From contig OZ024786.1 of the NCBI GenBank assembly GCA_964017065.1, forward strand, positions 7,259,047-7,323,046: a DNA stretch of 64,000 nt, in the 5' to 3' direction. Below the pieces are notes generated by a model, which saw nothing but the letters and a program-made list of their open reading frames with translations, made no database searches and was not told the DNA's origin. This document shows positions 32,590 through 44,321 of the stretch, one piece after another (within the stretch, counting starts at the first letter, position 1; the number at the start of each line of letters is the position of its first letter). The stretch comes from Haliclona indistincta. Lineage: Eukaryota; Porifera; Demospongiae; Haplosclerida; Chalinidae. A program made the translations under genes and the position numbers.

Positions 32590-33610
32590 AGAATTGAGAA
32601 TTGAAAAACCGACATTTTTGTGTAAATCTACACATTGCCGGGTTTGCAACCAACATTAGTTGCCGTTATCCCTTGATGTGCAAAATCTGCACAAAAGGTA
32701 TTTCATCTGTCACAAGTACTGTGTAATAATATCAGCACCTGATTTTTTTCCCAGGTCCACTGGCAAGTAGCCTAGTAGGGCTATCTTGATTCCCTATTAT
32801 ACAAAATATTATGCATATCATGCTTTCTTTGATCGATGTCTGCCACATGCCAGCTTACTTCTCGAAATAGCACATCATGTGCAATCTTGAACTGCAGCAT
32901 TTCATTAGTGATCTTGTTCCCTAAAGTTGTTCCCTGAAGTGAGACTAGCTCATCTTCCTTAAATTCGAGCTTCTTTATAAGTTGTTCTGCAGCAACACAG
33001 CTATTATAGCAGCTAGCTAGTTGAATCACCCCACTTATAGCTCGCATAGTAAACCTCTCGCTCTGACCTCGCATTAGTATATCTACTAATGTATCGGTGT
33101 CATCTTTTTACTAATTAATTTTACTCAACTTCTGCACCAAGTCACATAGCAGCTAGTACAATCTCACGGCAGACACAGAAACTAGTGTCTGTGAATATAG
33201 TTACGCATGTTCCACAGAGACCTGCAAGTCAGTGAATTGATACAGATGCTGTCAAATTAACAGTGTATCGTGTATTGGGTCTATTAGGTGATGTGTGCAC
33301 AATCCGAGGCACACTCATTCTTATATGCTTGATGATGGCAGTTGAGTTTCCGGTTGTTGCTGTAGCTGTCAATGCTACAGTTGGTGTCATTGAATGATCT
33401 CATCTGTGAAACCCTACCTTGCCACACCCTGAAAGACGAATTATTGATAGACATAGACGGAGCTTTTTCGCAGCAGGGCTATCTGTACCTTCAGCCATCC
33501 TTAATTTAAAGTATAACAACTGACGTGTAGTATGTATTAATAGTTCAATGGCATCAGCATGTCGGTATCTAGGGTGAAAAGTCAAGCCACGCCCGAGTAT
33601 TTGATGAGTT
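32590..33610. other. no gene recognised
   Basis: Minus ORFs at 33074-32781 and 33585-33400 show no known motif. The first is helical and charged and could be an exon belonging to the neighbouring BEN or integrase remnants. Confidence 0.4.
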
Positions 33611-33612
33611 GG

Positions 33613-34065
33613 CTATATTTTGTACCTGTAAGCGAAAAGGGCTGCATTGATGAATTTGTCCCACTCTTCTTTCTTCCCGTCAACCATCTTAGTTAACGTG
33701 TTGACTATTGTCTGGTTGAACCTCTCATCGAGCCCGGGATAGTATGCGGCGGACATCTTGTGCTCGACATCAGTGAGTTGGAACAGGTTTTCCTTTATTG
33801 AATTTACAAATTCTCTTCCTTGATCAGATTGAATGATAGCAGGTTCTCTTCCTTGATCAGATTGGATGATAGCAGGGCTGCCGTGCCTGCATATGACGTC
33901 AAATAAAAACTTTGCCGCACAGTCGGCTGACAAGTCTTTGATGGCAGCTGCTTCTGACCAATTGGTAAAGAAATCCGTGCACATGATGATATATGCATTT
34001 CCTTCTATAGTTCTTGGCAATGGACCGATGAGGTCTATTCCTACCCGGTGAAAGGTACTGTTGAC
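33613..34065 (-). pseudogene. retrotransposon integrase core fragment (Ty3/gypsy type)
   Basis: Reading from about 34065: FHRVGIDLIGPLPRTIEGN, then IIMCTDFFTNWSEAAAIKD (first catalytic Asp), then IIQSDQGREF (second Asp), then GLDERFNQT (Glu), then a tail with EEWDKFINAALFAYR. This is the rve integrase core. Damage: an 11-residue in-frame tandem duplication around the second Asp, and the usual HPQTNG before the Glu is shortened by about three residues. No RT lies adjacent, and an acceptor-like CAG precedes the fragment, so an exonised copy is possible. Confidence 0.7.
33811..33876. repeat. 33-bp tandem duplication inside the integrase
   Basis: 33811-33843 and 33844-33876 differ at one base. 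The duplication is in frame and repeats the segment PAIIQSDQGRE containing the second catalytic aspartate. Confidence 0.95.
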
Positions 34066-34069
34066 TAGC

Positions 34070-36780
34070 CAGTGTTACATAGAACAAAATATAACTTCTA
34101 AACCAATCTTTTGTTATCAACGTAATCCATACCATTCGGTAGCGAATGAGTTACTCAATCTAACAGTGCTTAATTTATGCCTGTAATTGCTTTCATTCAC
34201 GAGATATGGCTAAAAACTATCACAACAATTTAAAAAGACGTCCCTGATCTTAAATTAGATTAGGAGAACGTTTGTAACTACGGCATCCTGCTTTAATTTT
34301 CAACACTTTGACATTGTTTGCGATATGAATCCTCGATGGTTGGGGCATACTCATCAACAAAACTGAGTGGAGAAGCACAGTATAATAGCCATTTTTTATT
34401 ATGTAGGCAAGTCGGAGAGGTGGTAACGTTTGCAAGGGTCTTCAGAAGGCCTGAATAGTTGCCAAGTGACTTTCCACGCGAGTTTAGTAGCGCAATGTCG
34501 GAATTTCGGATGTAGTTGGAATCCCCGGCCTGATGCTGCGTAGGTAGTGGCTCAGCAACTCACCGTCCGTCTCACTGAGCACCAGCAAGGCTACTCAGCG
34601 TGATCAAATCGTCTTGTGGTCAATCACCGTCATTGTGATCGATCCGTCGACTGCCCTTGCTGTGCTGGCCTCCTGGACTTTGAGTTTGAGAGCTGCACCT
34701 GGCCTTTCTGGCCTTTGCAAATTTTGGTATGTGATCGCTACGAATAAGTAGAGGACAAGGAGGTCTATTTGTTTGGGGCTTGGATTGTGTAACTCTCTTC
34801 CACTGCTTGAATGTCATCTTGTAGATATCGTAAAACTGCATCATTTGGTGTGCACAATAATCGGCTAATTGTAACCCTATGAGGTGTCAGTGAGTGCTGA
34901 CATGAGAAACATTAAGGGGCTGGCTATTGATAGGCTCACATATTGAGGGTAGTACATACAAAGGCAATGATAGCGCGGGATAACCTTTCAGGCGCATGCC
35001 AACTTCAATGATTGGACAAGTAATAGTTAATGTATGGAACACTAAGATAACTCGTACCTCTGACTTGGGTTGTTTGGGATACTTTATCATCGATCTAGCT
35101 GTTTGGAGAAACACTAGTATGCTGGAATTCAGTTCAAGTTGTTTTAGCATAGCTAATCTGGCTTGAGGCTGGTCAGTATGATGGGCAATAATGCTACCAT
35201 TATCAATATCAGGAACTGAATCAAAACATGGAAGTGATAGTGTACAGATGTATGTAGAGATTGTACAGCATCTGTGAGTAGAATCACAATAATATAATAG
35301 TGAAAAAACTGTTGGTGACGGTTCAGACGTTTCTTCATTTGAAGACTGATCAACTATAGAAACTGAACTTGATAGTGTAGTATACCATGAACACAAAACT
35401 CTGCTTCCGTTATACTGGCTAGCTTTTCTCGTTTTTTTTTCAAGGAAGCACGAAATTTGTAGAACTCTTCCTATCCTCCGCTCCTTTCTGAGTGCCTAAA
35501 TACACATACATCACATATTATGTTGATTGTTGCACAAATAAGTGCTTTCACACCATCTTTCTGTTTGTTTATTTGGTTGTAAACTTGAGTGGCAAATGGC
35601 TGCTTAGATCTCACTCTAAATAATCTGTCGGATGAAATTCGCTCCCCCTCTTGCATAAGCCACACTGCAGTGGTCTTGTGTATAAATAGATACCCACCAA
35701 ATATAAATACACCAACGTGCCTAGACCAATTAGAGATCAATGGTTTGCCCCTTTTAGTGCCAAGTGTTATTATTCCCACAAAAGTGGCAAAACATTGAAG
35801 CACCATTGGTCTTAACTTTGATATCATTCTTTTCTTTCTTGCAGCCACTTCAAATTTTCATCAGTCTTTTCTTTGCGCTGCCATTTCACTATCTGCCTCC
35901 TTATATCACTAAGTTTCTTATCTAAAGTAGCCCCATGCAGACCAGCACTATCCTCTTCTGTGATACATGTGGTTTCTAGTTTGACACTGAAAGAGGTTTG
36001 TACTGGTTTTCGTTTTTCTCTCATCTTTAGTCGTGTTAATACTGACTACTGCAGGTTGTAAATCTTTCACAAACTGGTCGATGAGCTGTCGGTGGCCGTG
36101 CAGAAATTCACAATAGACCTTTTTGTTATAAGCGAAAGAATGTATCCCATTCAATTATTGCCCGTAGACTTGCATCCAGAGTAGATTAAGCCCCACCTCC
36201 TAGCAAGTTCTAAACCATCGCCATACATTTCGAGCGTTTTTTATGCGCTGCAAACTTACACTGTTCTGGCCGTATCTTCTAAAACAGCGCTACTAAGTAA
36301 AACTAGAATCATCAGGCTATCACATGGTACTGAAATCGCGAGTAGCAGCTAAAGTAAGGCCGAGGAATAGCTCTGTAAAGAAGATCATTATAAAAAACTA
36401 TAAAAACTATTATTTCTTCAATGATGCTTGTGGAGAGATGCCTCTACAAAGTAGCCACCAATGCAATTCTGGAACAGTGTATGTTTCCAAACGTCTGCAA
36501 TCTAACATTGCACCAGGAATATCTTCTTCTGATAGTGTCACAGTCCTTTCAGCCATATCTAATATTAGCCACGTTTACACGTACATTTTATCCCGCGTTG
36601 AGCGCGAGATCAACACGCGCTTAGCTGTTTACACGCCTTCTGATAATGTGCGTTGAGCGCGACTGTTTTTGTGAATCGTGCAGTGCTGAGCCCGGCAGTA
36701 GATGGCGTGTTCGGCCCTGGCCTCGGCTCGTAATCGGGCCAAATATTCGTGTGTGAACGAATCAGCACGTGCTGAACGCG
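34070..36780. other. no gene identified; several unassigned minus-strand ORFs
   Basis: Minus ORFs at 35396-34887 (Ser/Cys-rich), 35848-35471 and 36024-35824 (Lys/Glu-rich, coiled-coil-like) are the longest but show no motif I know. GCGTTGAGCGCG occurs at about 36595 and 36651, each near a TTTACACG phrase. These may be terminal repeats of the Harbinger element that follows. Confidence 0.35.
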
Positions 36781-36789
36781 TGGTCTACA

Positions 36790-37923
36790 ATGGCTGGTCA
36801 CTATAGAAAGCTGCTTCTCGCCATGCTGTTCATCAAAAGGAAAAGAATTGAACTTGAAAAGCTCCGTGTTGCCATGAGAAAAGCAAAGAGAAGACGCCTG
36901 AAGGATTTTAACAATATGCAGTGCCAAGAATGGGTTATTTTTCTACTTTATATGCTGATGTCTGCTTTCTTGTTGGCAAAGCCTGTTGTTTATCGGCAAG
37001 TTTGGATCAAGACACGAAGTAGTGAGTGGTGGGACAGAATTGTGATGGCTAGTTTTAACAACAGAGAATGGATTGAAAACTTCAGAATGCAGAAATGTAC
37101 CTTCATGTATAATTATTTGCAATTTGTTACGTCCTCACATTCAGAAGAAGGATACCATTATGCGATGTGCTATCACAGTAGAGAAACGAGTTGCTGTCAC
37201 ACTTTGGAGACTAGCAACAAATGTAGAATACCGTACTATTGGTCACCTATTTGGCATTTCTAGAGCCTTGTATTGTTCGTGAAGTTTGTGAGAACATTGT
37301 GCGTGTAGTGATGCCAAAGTACATCAAGTGGCCCAGAGGAGAACAGTTACAGGAAACCATCGAGTTGTTTGAGAATATGTGGGATTATCCCCAGTGTGCC
37401 GGAGCGATAGACGGAAGCCACATTCCAATTATTGCACCAGAGGAGTTCCACACTGACTATTTTAACCGCAAGGGATGGCATTCTGTTATACTACAAGCAG
37501 TTGTTGATGCTCGCTATCGATTCACTGATGTAAATATAGGATGGCCAGGCAGTGTCCATGACGCAAGAGTTTTTACCAATTCTGAGATTTTTAAAAAAGG
37601 TCAACGTGGGTGTCTTTTTGATTCAAGTACAGCAAAATCGAAGGTGATACAGGGTGTAGAGGTTCCTGTGCATTTAATTGGTGACCCTGCTTATCCGCTC
37701 ATGTCATGGCTCATGAAGGCTCACAGTGATACTGGGCAGTTGTCTACGGTGCAGTCTACATTCAACTATATGTGAAGTTCATGGAGATCGCTATCAAGAG
37801 GAATGGTCTGCTATAGTACAGTCAACTGAACTCCCTCAACCACGAGCTGGACCTCGCTCAAATGCAGTCAGTGAAAGTGCAAAACTTATCCGTGATGCTC
37901 TAGGAGTGGAATTTTCTCCTTAA
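36790..37923 (+). pseudogene. PIF/Harbinger transposase, frameshifted and internally deleted
   Basis: Three frames together read as a HARBI1-like DDE transposase. The first (from MAGHYRKLLLAM) has a helical N-terminal part and WWDRIVMASFNNREWIENFR. It shifts near 37130 to RPHIQKKDT and VTLWRLATNVEYRTIGHLFG, and shifts again near 37265 to CIVREVCENIV and on. The catalytic core has Asp in CAGAIDGSHIPI and Asp in LIGDPAYPLMSWLMK. The text then jumps from STFNY directly to ICEVHGDRYQEEW at about 37768. The segment normally between (the 'VENAFGRLKGRW' region carrying the third acidic residue) is deleted. The enzyme cannot be active. The partner gene lies 120 bp downstream on the opposite strand. 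Confidence 0.85.
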
Positions 37924-38042
37924 TGTAATGCAAATCATGACAACTTTGTTTAATTATAATGAATGAATAAATGCTGAATAAATAAATGAAATGAATAAAT
38001 GAAAATGCTGAAATATGTAGTACATGTACTTAATGTACTAAA

Positions 38043-39133
38043 CTAGTAGTTGTCGGGCACAAAACTTGAGGAGTTGCTGCTATTAGGATTATAGCTTGAA
38101 TGAGATGGAGGGTGACTTGAAGAAACAAGAAGCTGAAACATCCTCAATTCGTGTTCTCTATCTTCACGCCTTCGCTTTGCTTCGATTTCTTCTTCTCGTA
38201 CCAATCGCCTCTCTTCCCGTTGTAAAAATTCTTCTCGGGCTGCTTTCTGATAATCAATGAACTTCTCAACGCAGGATGAAAGTTCTTCGAACTCTTTCTT
38301 GCGTTTTCCCCTAAAAAATTATTATTGCAATTGATCACAAAATTTAATAATTGTTTACCTGGTGATTGTTGTCTTATTAGTTACAGGTGATTTAGTGGAC
38401 TTAGTACTACCTCCACTACCACTAGCATTACTGCCACTAGTAGCACTAGAGCCACTAGCAGCGGTAGCATTAGTACCAGTACTGCTGCTACTAGCGCTAC
38501 TAGCATTAGTACCAGTACTGCCGCTACTAGCGCTACTAGCATTAGTACCATTACTACCACTACTAGCGCTACTAGCATTAGTACCATTACTACCACTACT
38601 AGCGCTACTAGCATTAGTACCATTACTACCACTACTAGCGCTACTAGCATTAGTACCATTACTACCACTACTACCAGTACTGCTTTCACTACTAGTGCTG
38701 CTACTGTCTGCATTGCTTTCATCTGAAAAATTAAACTGTAACACACATGCAATGATTTGTGTTGTTACTCACCAGTACTACTGTCATTGCCTCGTGTATC
38801 TTGTACCTGTTGAGATTGATCTTCTGCTTCAACTGTTTTATCACGTTTTTGAGGCTCAACTTGCTGCTGCACTGTGGTCTGCATACTTCCAACGACGCTA
38901 TCAGGAGCTGATGTTGGTCGGCATCCTAGGATGGCATCCAGCTCAGTAAGATAGTTAAGAATAGATCGTCCTCTTCCTAGTTGGAAGGCCTGTCGCCTCC
39001 ACTTCAATGATCCACCCCACTCATATCGGCTTCCTGATCTCTTCCACATCCTTCTGTCCGTACCCTTGCTTCCATCCAGATTCTCTCTTTTCTCTCCAAG
39101 TCTTCTTGTCTTTGTACCTGTCCTATAAGTCAA
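38043..39133 (-). CDS. Myb/SANT-like DNA-binding partner protein of a Harbinger element
   Basis: Three exons join in frame: about 39133-38773, 38722-38359 and 38310-38043, all GT-AG, with phases that fit. Exon 1 contains NYLTELDAILGCRPTSAPDS, the linker found after the SANT/Myb-like domain in Harbinger partner proteins, which bind the element and bring the transposase to the nucleus. The trihelix itself should lie upstream; the text before residue 55 is not convincingly SANT-like and may be shifted or on a further exon. Exon 2 is almost entirely a Ser/Gly/Asn/Thr repeat. Exon 3 is a Lys/Glu-rich coiled coil (RGKKEFEELS-like through QREERRLVREEE) ending in a Ser/Asn-rich tail and a TAG. It converges with the transposase, as is usual for Harbinger elements. 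Confidence 0.65.
38466..38681. repeat. 36-bp coding minisatellite, six units
   Basis: AGCATTAGTACCA recurs at 38466, 38502, 38538, 38574, 38610 and 38646. On the minus strand each unit encodes 12 residues of the form SSGSNGTNASSA. All three frames of that strand remain open through the array, which produces misleading overlapping ORFs. Confidence 0.9.
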
Positions 39134-39409
39134 TTCACTTCATCTCAGAGTAGTTGACTCTCTCCCTCTACATCCCTTCTGTCCTCCAAACCTCTATCCC
39201 CTGCCACAACTTCAAAGTATTTCCCATGGAATCTAGTATTGTCCGACCCAACCCCACGACACGTGGTGGCGTTGCACAATTATATTTCCTGAAATTACAA
39301 TTATTGTCAATCACATGAGAGCTGACTCAACAAGAGCAAATAATTACTGATTGAACTCAACAACCTATTATAAATCTACACACTGTTACGTCACTCAGTG
39401 GACTGTGAC

Positions 39410-40325
39410 TCACTGCTGCTTGCGTGGCCGAGAGGGGCCCGCTGAAGACTTATACTCGGACTCTGCTGGTGTGTCTGGACATTCACGGGCCTTGTGTGCT
39501 TTGCGACATGTTGCACAAATGTGTCGGGAAGTGCACTGCGGTCTGGCGCAAGTTCCTTTATTCCAGCTTACGCATATGCGCTGAAGGGTTTCCGGGCGCC
39601 TCGGGAGCCGGTACACGACGACTGGTGCTGATGAGGACACGACCACTGGTGGTGTCTGTAATTGTTGCTGAAGAGGGGCCAAGGCACATAAGCTGGATGT
39701 ATGGTCGCACTCTTGGCACAAGGTGCATAGCATCCCATCTCCAGTACGCTGGCCTAGAATAGTAGCAGCCTGAAGGCTTGGCTCCAGTGTGTTCCAGGCA
39801 AGTGCCGGGTTAATCTAGATCTGTTGTCGAAACACGCGGTCGTACTCGGCCCACGTAGGCGGCGAAGCAATACATCCAGGAGACCAGCGAGGGGACCTCC
39901 CGTAGCCTAGTACGCTGCACTGTTGTCATTGGCAGAGGTACCGTGCCGTGTAAAGATGACAGTTGGCTCATAAGGGCGATGTTATCAGCAAGCAGGTCCC
40001 TCATTTCCACAAATTGGCCGGCCTGGACTCTATTCACCAGCGTCTGCGGAAATGGATCACAAGCCGGTGAGAGAATCAAGCCCGGCCTTGATGAGGAAGC
40101 AAGGTCCGTGATTAATATGTTGGTGTACTGCACTGGGAGGGAAGCATTAGACGCTAATGGAAGAATCGATTGGAATGAGCCATTGACTGCAGCCGACCCT
40201 GTCGTCATCACTGAGTGATGGCCGGACAAATGAAGAGGTGCGGACGACACTACTGTAGCTGGCACGGAGGAGATAGCGCTGACCGCAATGGATACCAGTG
40301 AAGATGCCGGAGGAATGCCTCCCAA
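39410..40325 (-). pseudogene. gag-like protein of a second DIRS-type or related retroelement
   Basis: Frame 1 (40325-39810) has a Ser/Ala/Val-rich start, then SSSRPGLILSPACDPFPQ, FVEMRDLLADNIALM and SWMYCFAAYVG. The sequence then shifts frame near 39820 and continues to 39410 with CTLCQECDHTSSLC, RICVSWNKGTCARPQC and HICATC, which are knuckle and CCCH-like fingers. The order matches the gag at 4214-5110 but the text is divergent. No RT or recombinase follows; the next sequence is the Harbinger partner gene. An isolated, broken remnant. Confidence 0.6.
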
Positions 40326-40329
40326 TGCA

Positions 40330-41090
40330 CCTACATGGATGAGGGCGAGGGACTATTAGTTCGACACCTTTGTGTAGGGAGCGGTATCAGCTTTCCGCTT
40401 CAGCATTGCCATTTTAGGACCTTTTGAGTTGAAACAGTCAAAAAACTTGTCTATCGTGCGAATAAAATAATAGACGAGTTTGGTGTGTGGAATCATTATC
40501 AAGCCACTCAAGTGCACATGCCACACTCTCACTCAAGACATAACCTTTAAAAATTATTGAATAATTATTAAGCTGCGTCGTAACTGGCCCAGGCGCTCGC
40601 CCCATAGTTCCTGCTAGTGTGTGTTATCTTCTTTAAGTAACCCATGAAGTGAGTGATCTTGTCTTGGTGAACTGTAGCTACTATAGCCACCAGAGCAGCA
40701 TACCCATACCCGGAACTTGTGCTGACGGTTGTTATCGACGTAGAAGGTGAATCTAACATGCGTGCAAATACAGAGACAGGACGAGACATGATCATGTAGC
40801 ATGCATCCATAGTATTGTATACTCAATCCCGTTGACCGCTGCTATCTAACGAGTACGCATGTGCAGGTCTGGCAATCACGTATTGCGTGATTGCGAATTT
40901 GTAAGTTTTATAAAAACGCAATACATTCAGTGAATTCGTATCACAAGAGAGTGAAAGATGACATATTAAGAGTACATGTAAATGTTGGCGTACAAATTCA
41001 CAGGTTCTTGAAAGACTGTCTTTGAGAAATAGCTCACATCTGCATGTAAATATTGCTGCTGGAGTCTGCATTACTGCTTTTTAAATGCTC
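40330..41090. other. no gene recognised
   Basis: No motif-bearing ORF. A 9-bp hairpin GCAATCACG/CGTGATTGC lies near 40871-40893. Confidence 0.5.
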
Positions 41091-41096
41091 TTCTTT

Positions 41097-41590
41097 AAAA
41101 TGAATTTCTTCAATGGTGCTACTCTGGTCTTGGCAACAAGGAATTAGACTGAGACTCTGTCGTCATTCTCCGCTTGGAGGTGTACCACGCTGCGTAAGCT
41201 TGAGATGAGGCGTCACAAAACCCAATTAGCCTTGTATTCACCATTGTGGAAGACGTGTTCTGGAAGTAATATCGAAGCACCCATATTGTCTCAGCATTCT
41301 TTAGTGTTGCACGAAGATGCTCCCACTGCTGAAGTGGTTATTCAGACAATGGTCGGTCCCATTCTACCTTGGTCTCAGAATTACGTTTGAAAAAATTTGA
41401 ATGAGATTGTTATTGGAGACATGATTCCGAGAGGATCACAGAACCTAGCTGCTAGGCCCACAACGTTTCGTTCGGTTGGCTGACATTGCACCATGTGTTC
41501 AACAGAAATACATCTTCTCTTAACTTTGGCTTTTTTACGATGCCCATCATTATCTGAAAACCAAAGTAGGCCTCTCTTGTTGTCTTTCAT
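41097..41590 (-). pseudogene. BEL/Pao retrotransposon remnant (RT connection and RNase H)
   Basis: The minus frame has VVGLAARFCDPLGIMSPITI then KFFQ, the 'ia..yDPLG..sPv.i..K...Q' block that ends the Pao reverse transcriptase. Beyond a stop, the text continues in shifting frames with a W...L..H...L...E block, then LIGFCDASSQAYAA (RNase H start with Asp) and VAKTRVAPLKKF. This is the usual Pao order. Several stops and frameshifts make it dead. Confidence 0.75.
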
Positions 41591-42345
41591 GTACTACTGT
41601 CACGTCTGCACAGGGCTGCATACTTAGTACTCGCACCATGGAGATGCCGACTAGTTAGTTCCATAATTTCATTGACTACTGAGACCATGTAATCATTCAC
41701 CGTTCTTTGGACCAAAATATTGACGACATAGAGAGTCAAACACAAAGGCAAGGATCATGAATAGTTCAATATTAGATAATGACATTATGGTTAGCAGCAG
41801 ATCATTACTACTGTACCACTGTACAACAGTAGTGATCAATGTGTGATGACACAGTTAATCACTGCTTTGTTGCAGCTAGTGATGGTTGACTTGTCGTACT
41901 AAGTGGTAATGTGCCTCGCAGAGTCCTTCCACTCGACATGTCTACCTCCTTGGGTAGGGCTAGTATAAGCAGTGCCGGCCTGAGTACTTGGAATTGGAGC
42001 CTCATCAACGTCTATTGCTGTTTGACTTTCTCCACTGCTCATGCAGAATGGCTCACACTTTAAACAATCCTTTAAAAGGACAATGAACCAACAAATCAAG
42101 TGAGTCTAGTCTAGATGCACTGAGAGTGACCTTGTGACTACATGCCATTAGCAATTGTGAAGCAGAAAGAGTCATAACTGTACTGTCAAGCAAAATGACA
42201 AAGATTGTTTGCATAACATAATAGTAATTGATTATGAATAATAATTGTTAGCAATTGAATAATTCTTTCAGAGATTGAGTTGTCTACGAGCAGTAGGGCT
42301 TTCTACAAGTGGAAAGGAGTGATAATATTATATAAATACAAATGT

Positions 42346-42436
42346 CGTCTAGCTGCTAGCCCTCTTTTCGCTAATATTTAATGGGCGGGGTCACCTATTA
42401 ATTCCTAGCAAAAGATCGAGGGCTAGCAGCTACACT
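42346..42436. mobile_element. 91-bp MITE with 11-bp target duplication
   Basis: TAGCTGCTAGCCCTC (42350-42364) is exactly inverted at 42418-42432. AATACAAATGT flanks the element on both sides (42335-42345 and 42437-42447), leaving four extra terminal bases at each end. An 11-bp duplication suggests a Mutator-like transposase in trans, by established target-site lengths. Confidence 0.75.
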
Positions 42437-42439
42437 AAT

Positions 42440-42647
42440 ACAAATGTAAAAACTTACTGCACAAGGTACAGATGAACTTTGTCCTCTTGGATGGCATTCT
42501 CTTGAACCCAGCGCACTTATAGTGCCACCAGTGTTTATTATTCTGGTCACAGCCAATCCATTGACACCATTCTTTTTCTGTATATTCCTTGTCACAGCCT
42601 CTGCATACATCACTATTGCCTGTGTAAGAACAATCTTCAAGGTTCAT
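42440..42647 (-). CDS. PHD-finger exon
   Basis: The frame encodes CRGCDKEYTEKEWCQWIGC, then HWWHYKCAGF and FICTLC. This is a complete Cys4-His-Cys3 PHD finger: C-x2-C, C-x4-C, H-x2-C, C-x2-C. PHD fingers read histone tails in chromatin proteins and also occur at the C terminus of some transposon proteins. A GTAAGT donor follows directly after CTLC, so the product continues or ends in a later exon. The MITE at 42346-42436 sits just inside that intron. Neighbouring upstream exons may be those at 43724-44320. Confidence 0.6.
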
Positions 42648-42649
42648 TC

Positions 42650-43550
42650 AGTAAACTACATGCTTATAACCGTTGTCTATAGTTTGTCGACTGACACTAC
42701 TGTCAGGAGTGATTTCAAGGGTGACCTTGGTGACTTAGTGGGCGATGGGCTTAATAGTGGCCAGGGTGCCTTCCGTTGCAAGGTAGCACAACTACGCTTA
42801 GATCTTCCTGTGAACAATAATAATCAAGTTATGGTATCATTCAGTCTAAGATAGTACTTTTGGGGCTTGGAACAGTTTTTTTTGTTTCTTCCGGCCACTT
42901 GTTTTTTTCCTTTCCTATAATAATTAGGTTACACAACTAGTTTAGTGAATTAGTATAGGTGCCCGGGAGTTTACGATCTAGTAATGAATCGTACTTTCTG
43001 AAATACTCAGAATGTCGAGTGAATATAGCTAGTTGACAACTGAAAATATACAGAACTGATAATGAAGTTACACAGTTTGCGGCATGGCTGCTCATGTTAT
43101 GAACGAAAATAGTCATGGCACAATGAGGCTATAAATTGCTATGGCACTATCTTCACCTAGTGGACTAAGAGGATGGTATCTCGGTGTTTGTACATTGTGA
43201 AGATAATATGTCAGTGACATTCATCGCTGCGTCTGTGGGTATTCGAGTATAATGATGTAGTGGGATGGGTGGAGATGGATATAAATAATTTCTGTGGTTT
43301 ATCTGAACAGTGAAATTGCTTTCCAGCTGGCGTTGTTAATTTTAGTATTGTCTGGCTACTATAGGCTTACTCATGTACACATAAGGTTTTAGTGTGGGTA
43401 TGTACCTTGTGGACATTGGAGAGTGGGTACCAGTTCAGTGTTTGTGTTTTGAGTGTCAATGACATCCATTGCTGAGTCTATGTACATGTACGTAAATATT
43501 AATAATAAAAATGCTATTATTATGCTATTAGTATAAATATATTCTGAGCC
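42650..43550. other. no gene recognised
   Basis: A plus ORF at 42522-42854 overlaps the PHD exon antisense and is probably a shadow. The rest is AT-rich with no motif. Confidence 0.45.
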
Positions 43551-43552
43551 TC

Positions 43553-43643
43553 ATCAGAATAGTCTCGTCCCCAGACCACACCTTCCACTAAGCTCAAAGT
43601 AGGTGTGGTCTGGGGATGAGACTACACATGTATATCAGAATAG
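43553..43643. repeat. foldback with 23-bp arms and flanking direct repeats
   Basis: AGTCTCGTCCCCAGACCACA plus CCT (43561-43583) is inverted with one mismatch ending at about 43623; the loop is about 17 nt. ATCAGAATAG occurs at 43553-43562 and 43634-43643, bracketing it. Possibly a small foldback transposon. Confidence 0.7.
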
Positions 43644-43723
43644 CAACCCACAATAATTCATTCAATTTTGTGTAGTTAGGCAGATCGCAGTTTAAAATCA
43701 AATTTTAGTGTGACTTACCAGTG

Positions 43724-44320
43724 TTAAGCACTTCTTCTGTCAAAGATGGATAGTGTTCTACCGAACTGGTCGTGGTAGTTGTATCTGTAGCAATTGGCAC
43801 ATACCATCAATTGACAATAGTGCATACTGCCATGTTTGTCACCTTGTGGAGAAGATTGGGAGTAAGGTGTGAAAATTGGCTGCTTTTCTAGAGCACTTGT
43901 TGAGTCAGAGTGTAAGTGTGTAGAGACATCCATTATTGAGCCTGCATACAATAGTAGAAATGTGAGTTTAGTTAATTGTTACATTATTAACAGTTTACCT
44001 TCACATTGGTGGTTGGTGTAGGTCGGCTGGTGTTGTTGTTGACTTGCACTTTCCTCATCTGTGTAGTGTAGTGTATCAATCAATCATTCATGTATGATCA
44101 ATGTAGCATTAGTTACCTGCGTCGGGCATTTCAGATGATACTGAACCAGATGATGGTTGCCTCATGACTTTGTCTACAGTACATGTACAGTTAGTTCGCG
44201 TAATAGCTGTGTAAGTTTGTGACCTTGTTGAGAAGATTGAGAGGAAGATAAGAGAAGCTCAGGCTCTACCAAAAGTGATGGTATCTGTTCACTATCCCAA
44301 GGTCTTGACATCTCAGCTGC
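43724..44320 (-). CDS. candidate four-exon coding unit, unknown protein
   Basis: Minus-strand exons with good splice sites: about 44320-44228 (contains RPWDSEQIPSLLVEPELL and SSSQSSQQ), 44173-44117 (MRQPSSGSVSSEMPDA), 44058-43999 (Gln/His-rich) and 43941-43724 (MDVSTHLHSDSTS, YSQSSPQGDK, ending IFDRRSA). The phrase SQSSxQGxK appears in two exons, suggesting internal duplication. The product is polar and probably disordered, with a Cys-containing tail. It lies upstream of the PHD exon on the same strand and could be part of one gene. No family recognised. Confidence 0.3.
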
Positions 44321-44321
44321 C

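Noticed and set aside
38362..38949. 195-residue Leu/Val-rich plus-strand ORF that looks like a membrane protein
   Set aside because: It is the antisense of the 36-bp coding minisatellite and of exons of the Myb/SANT-like gene.
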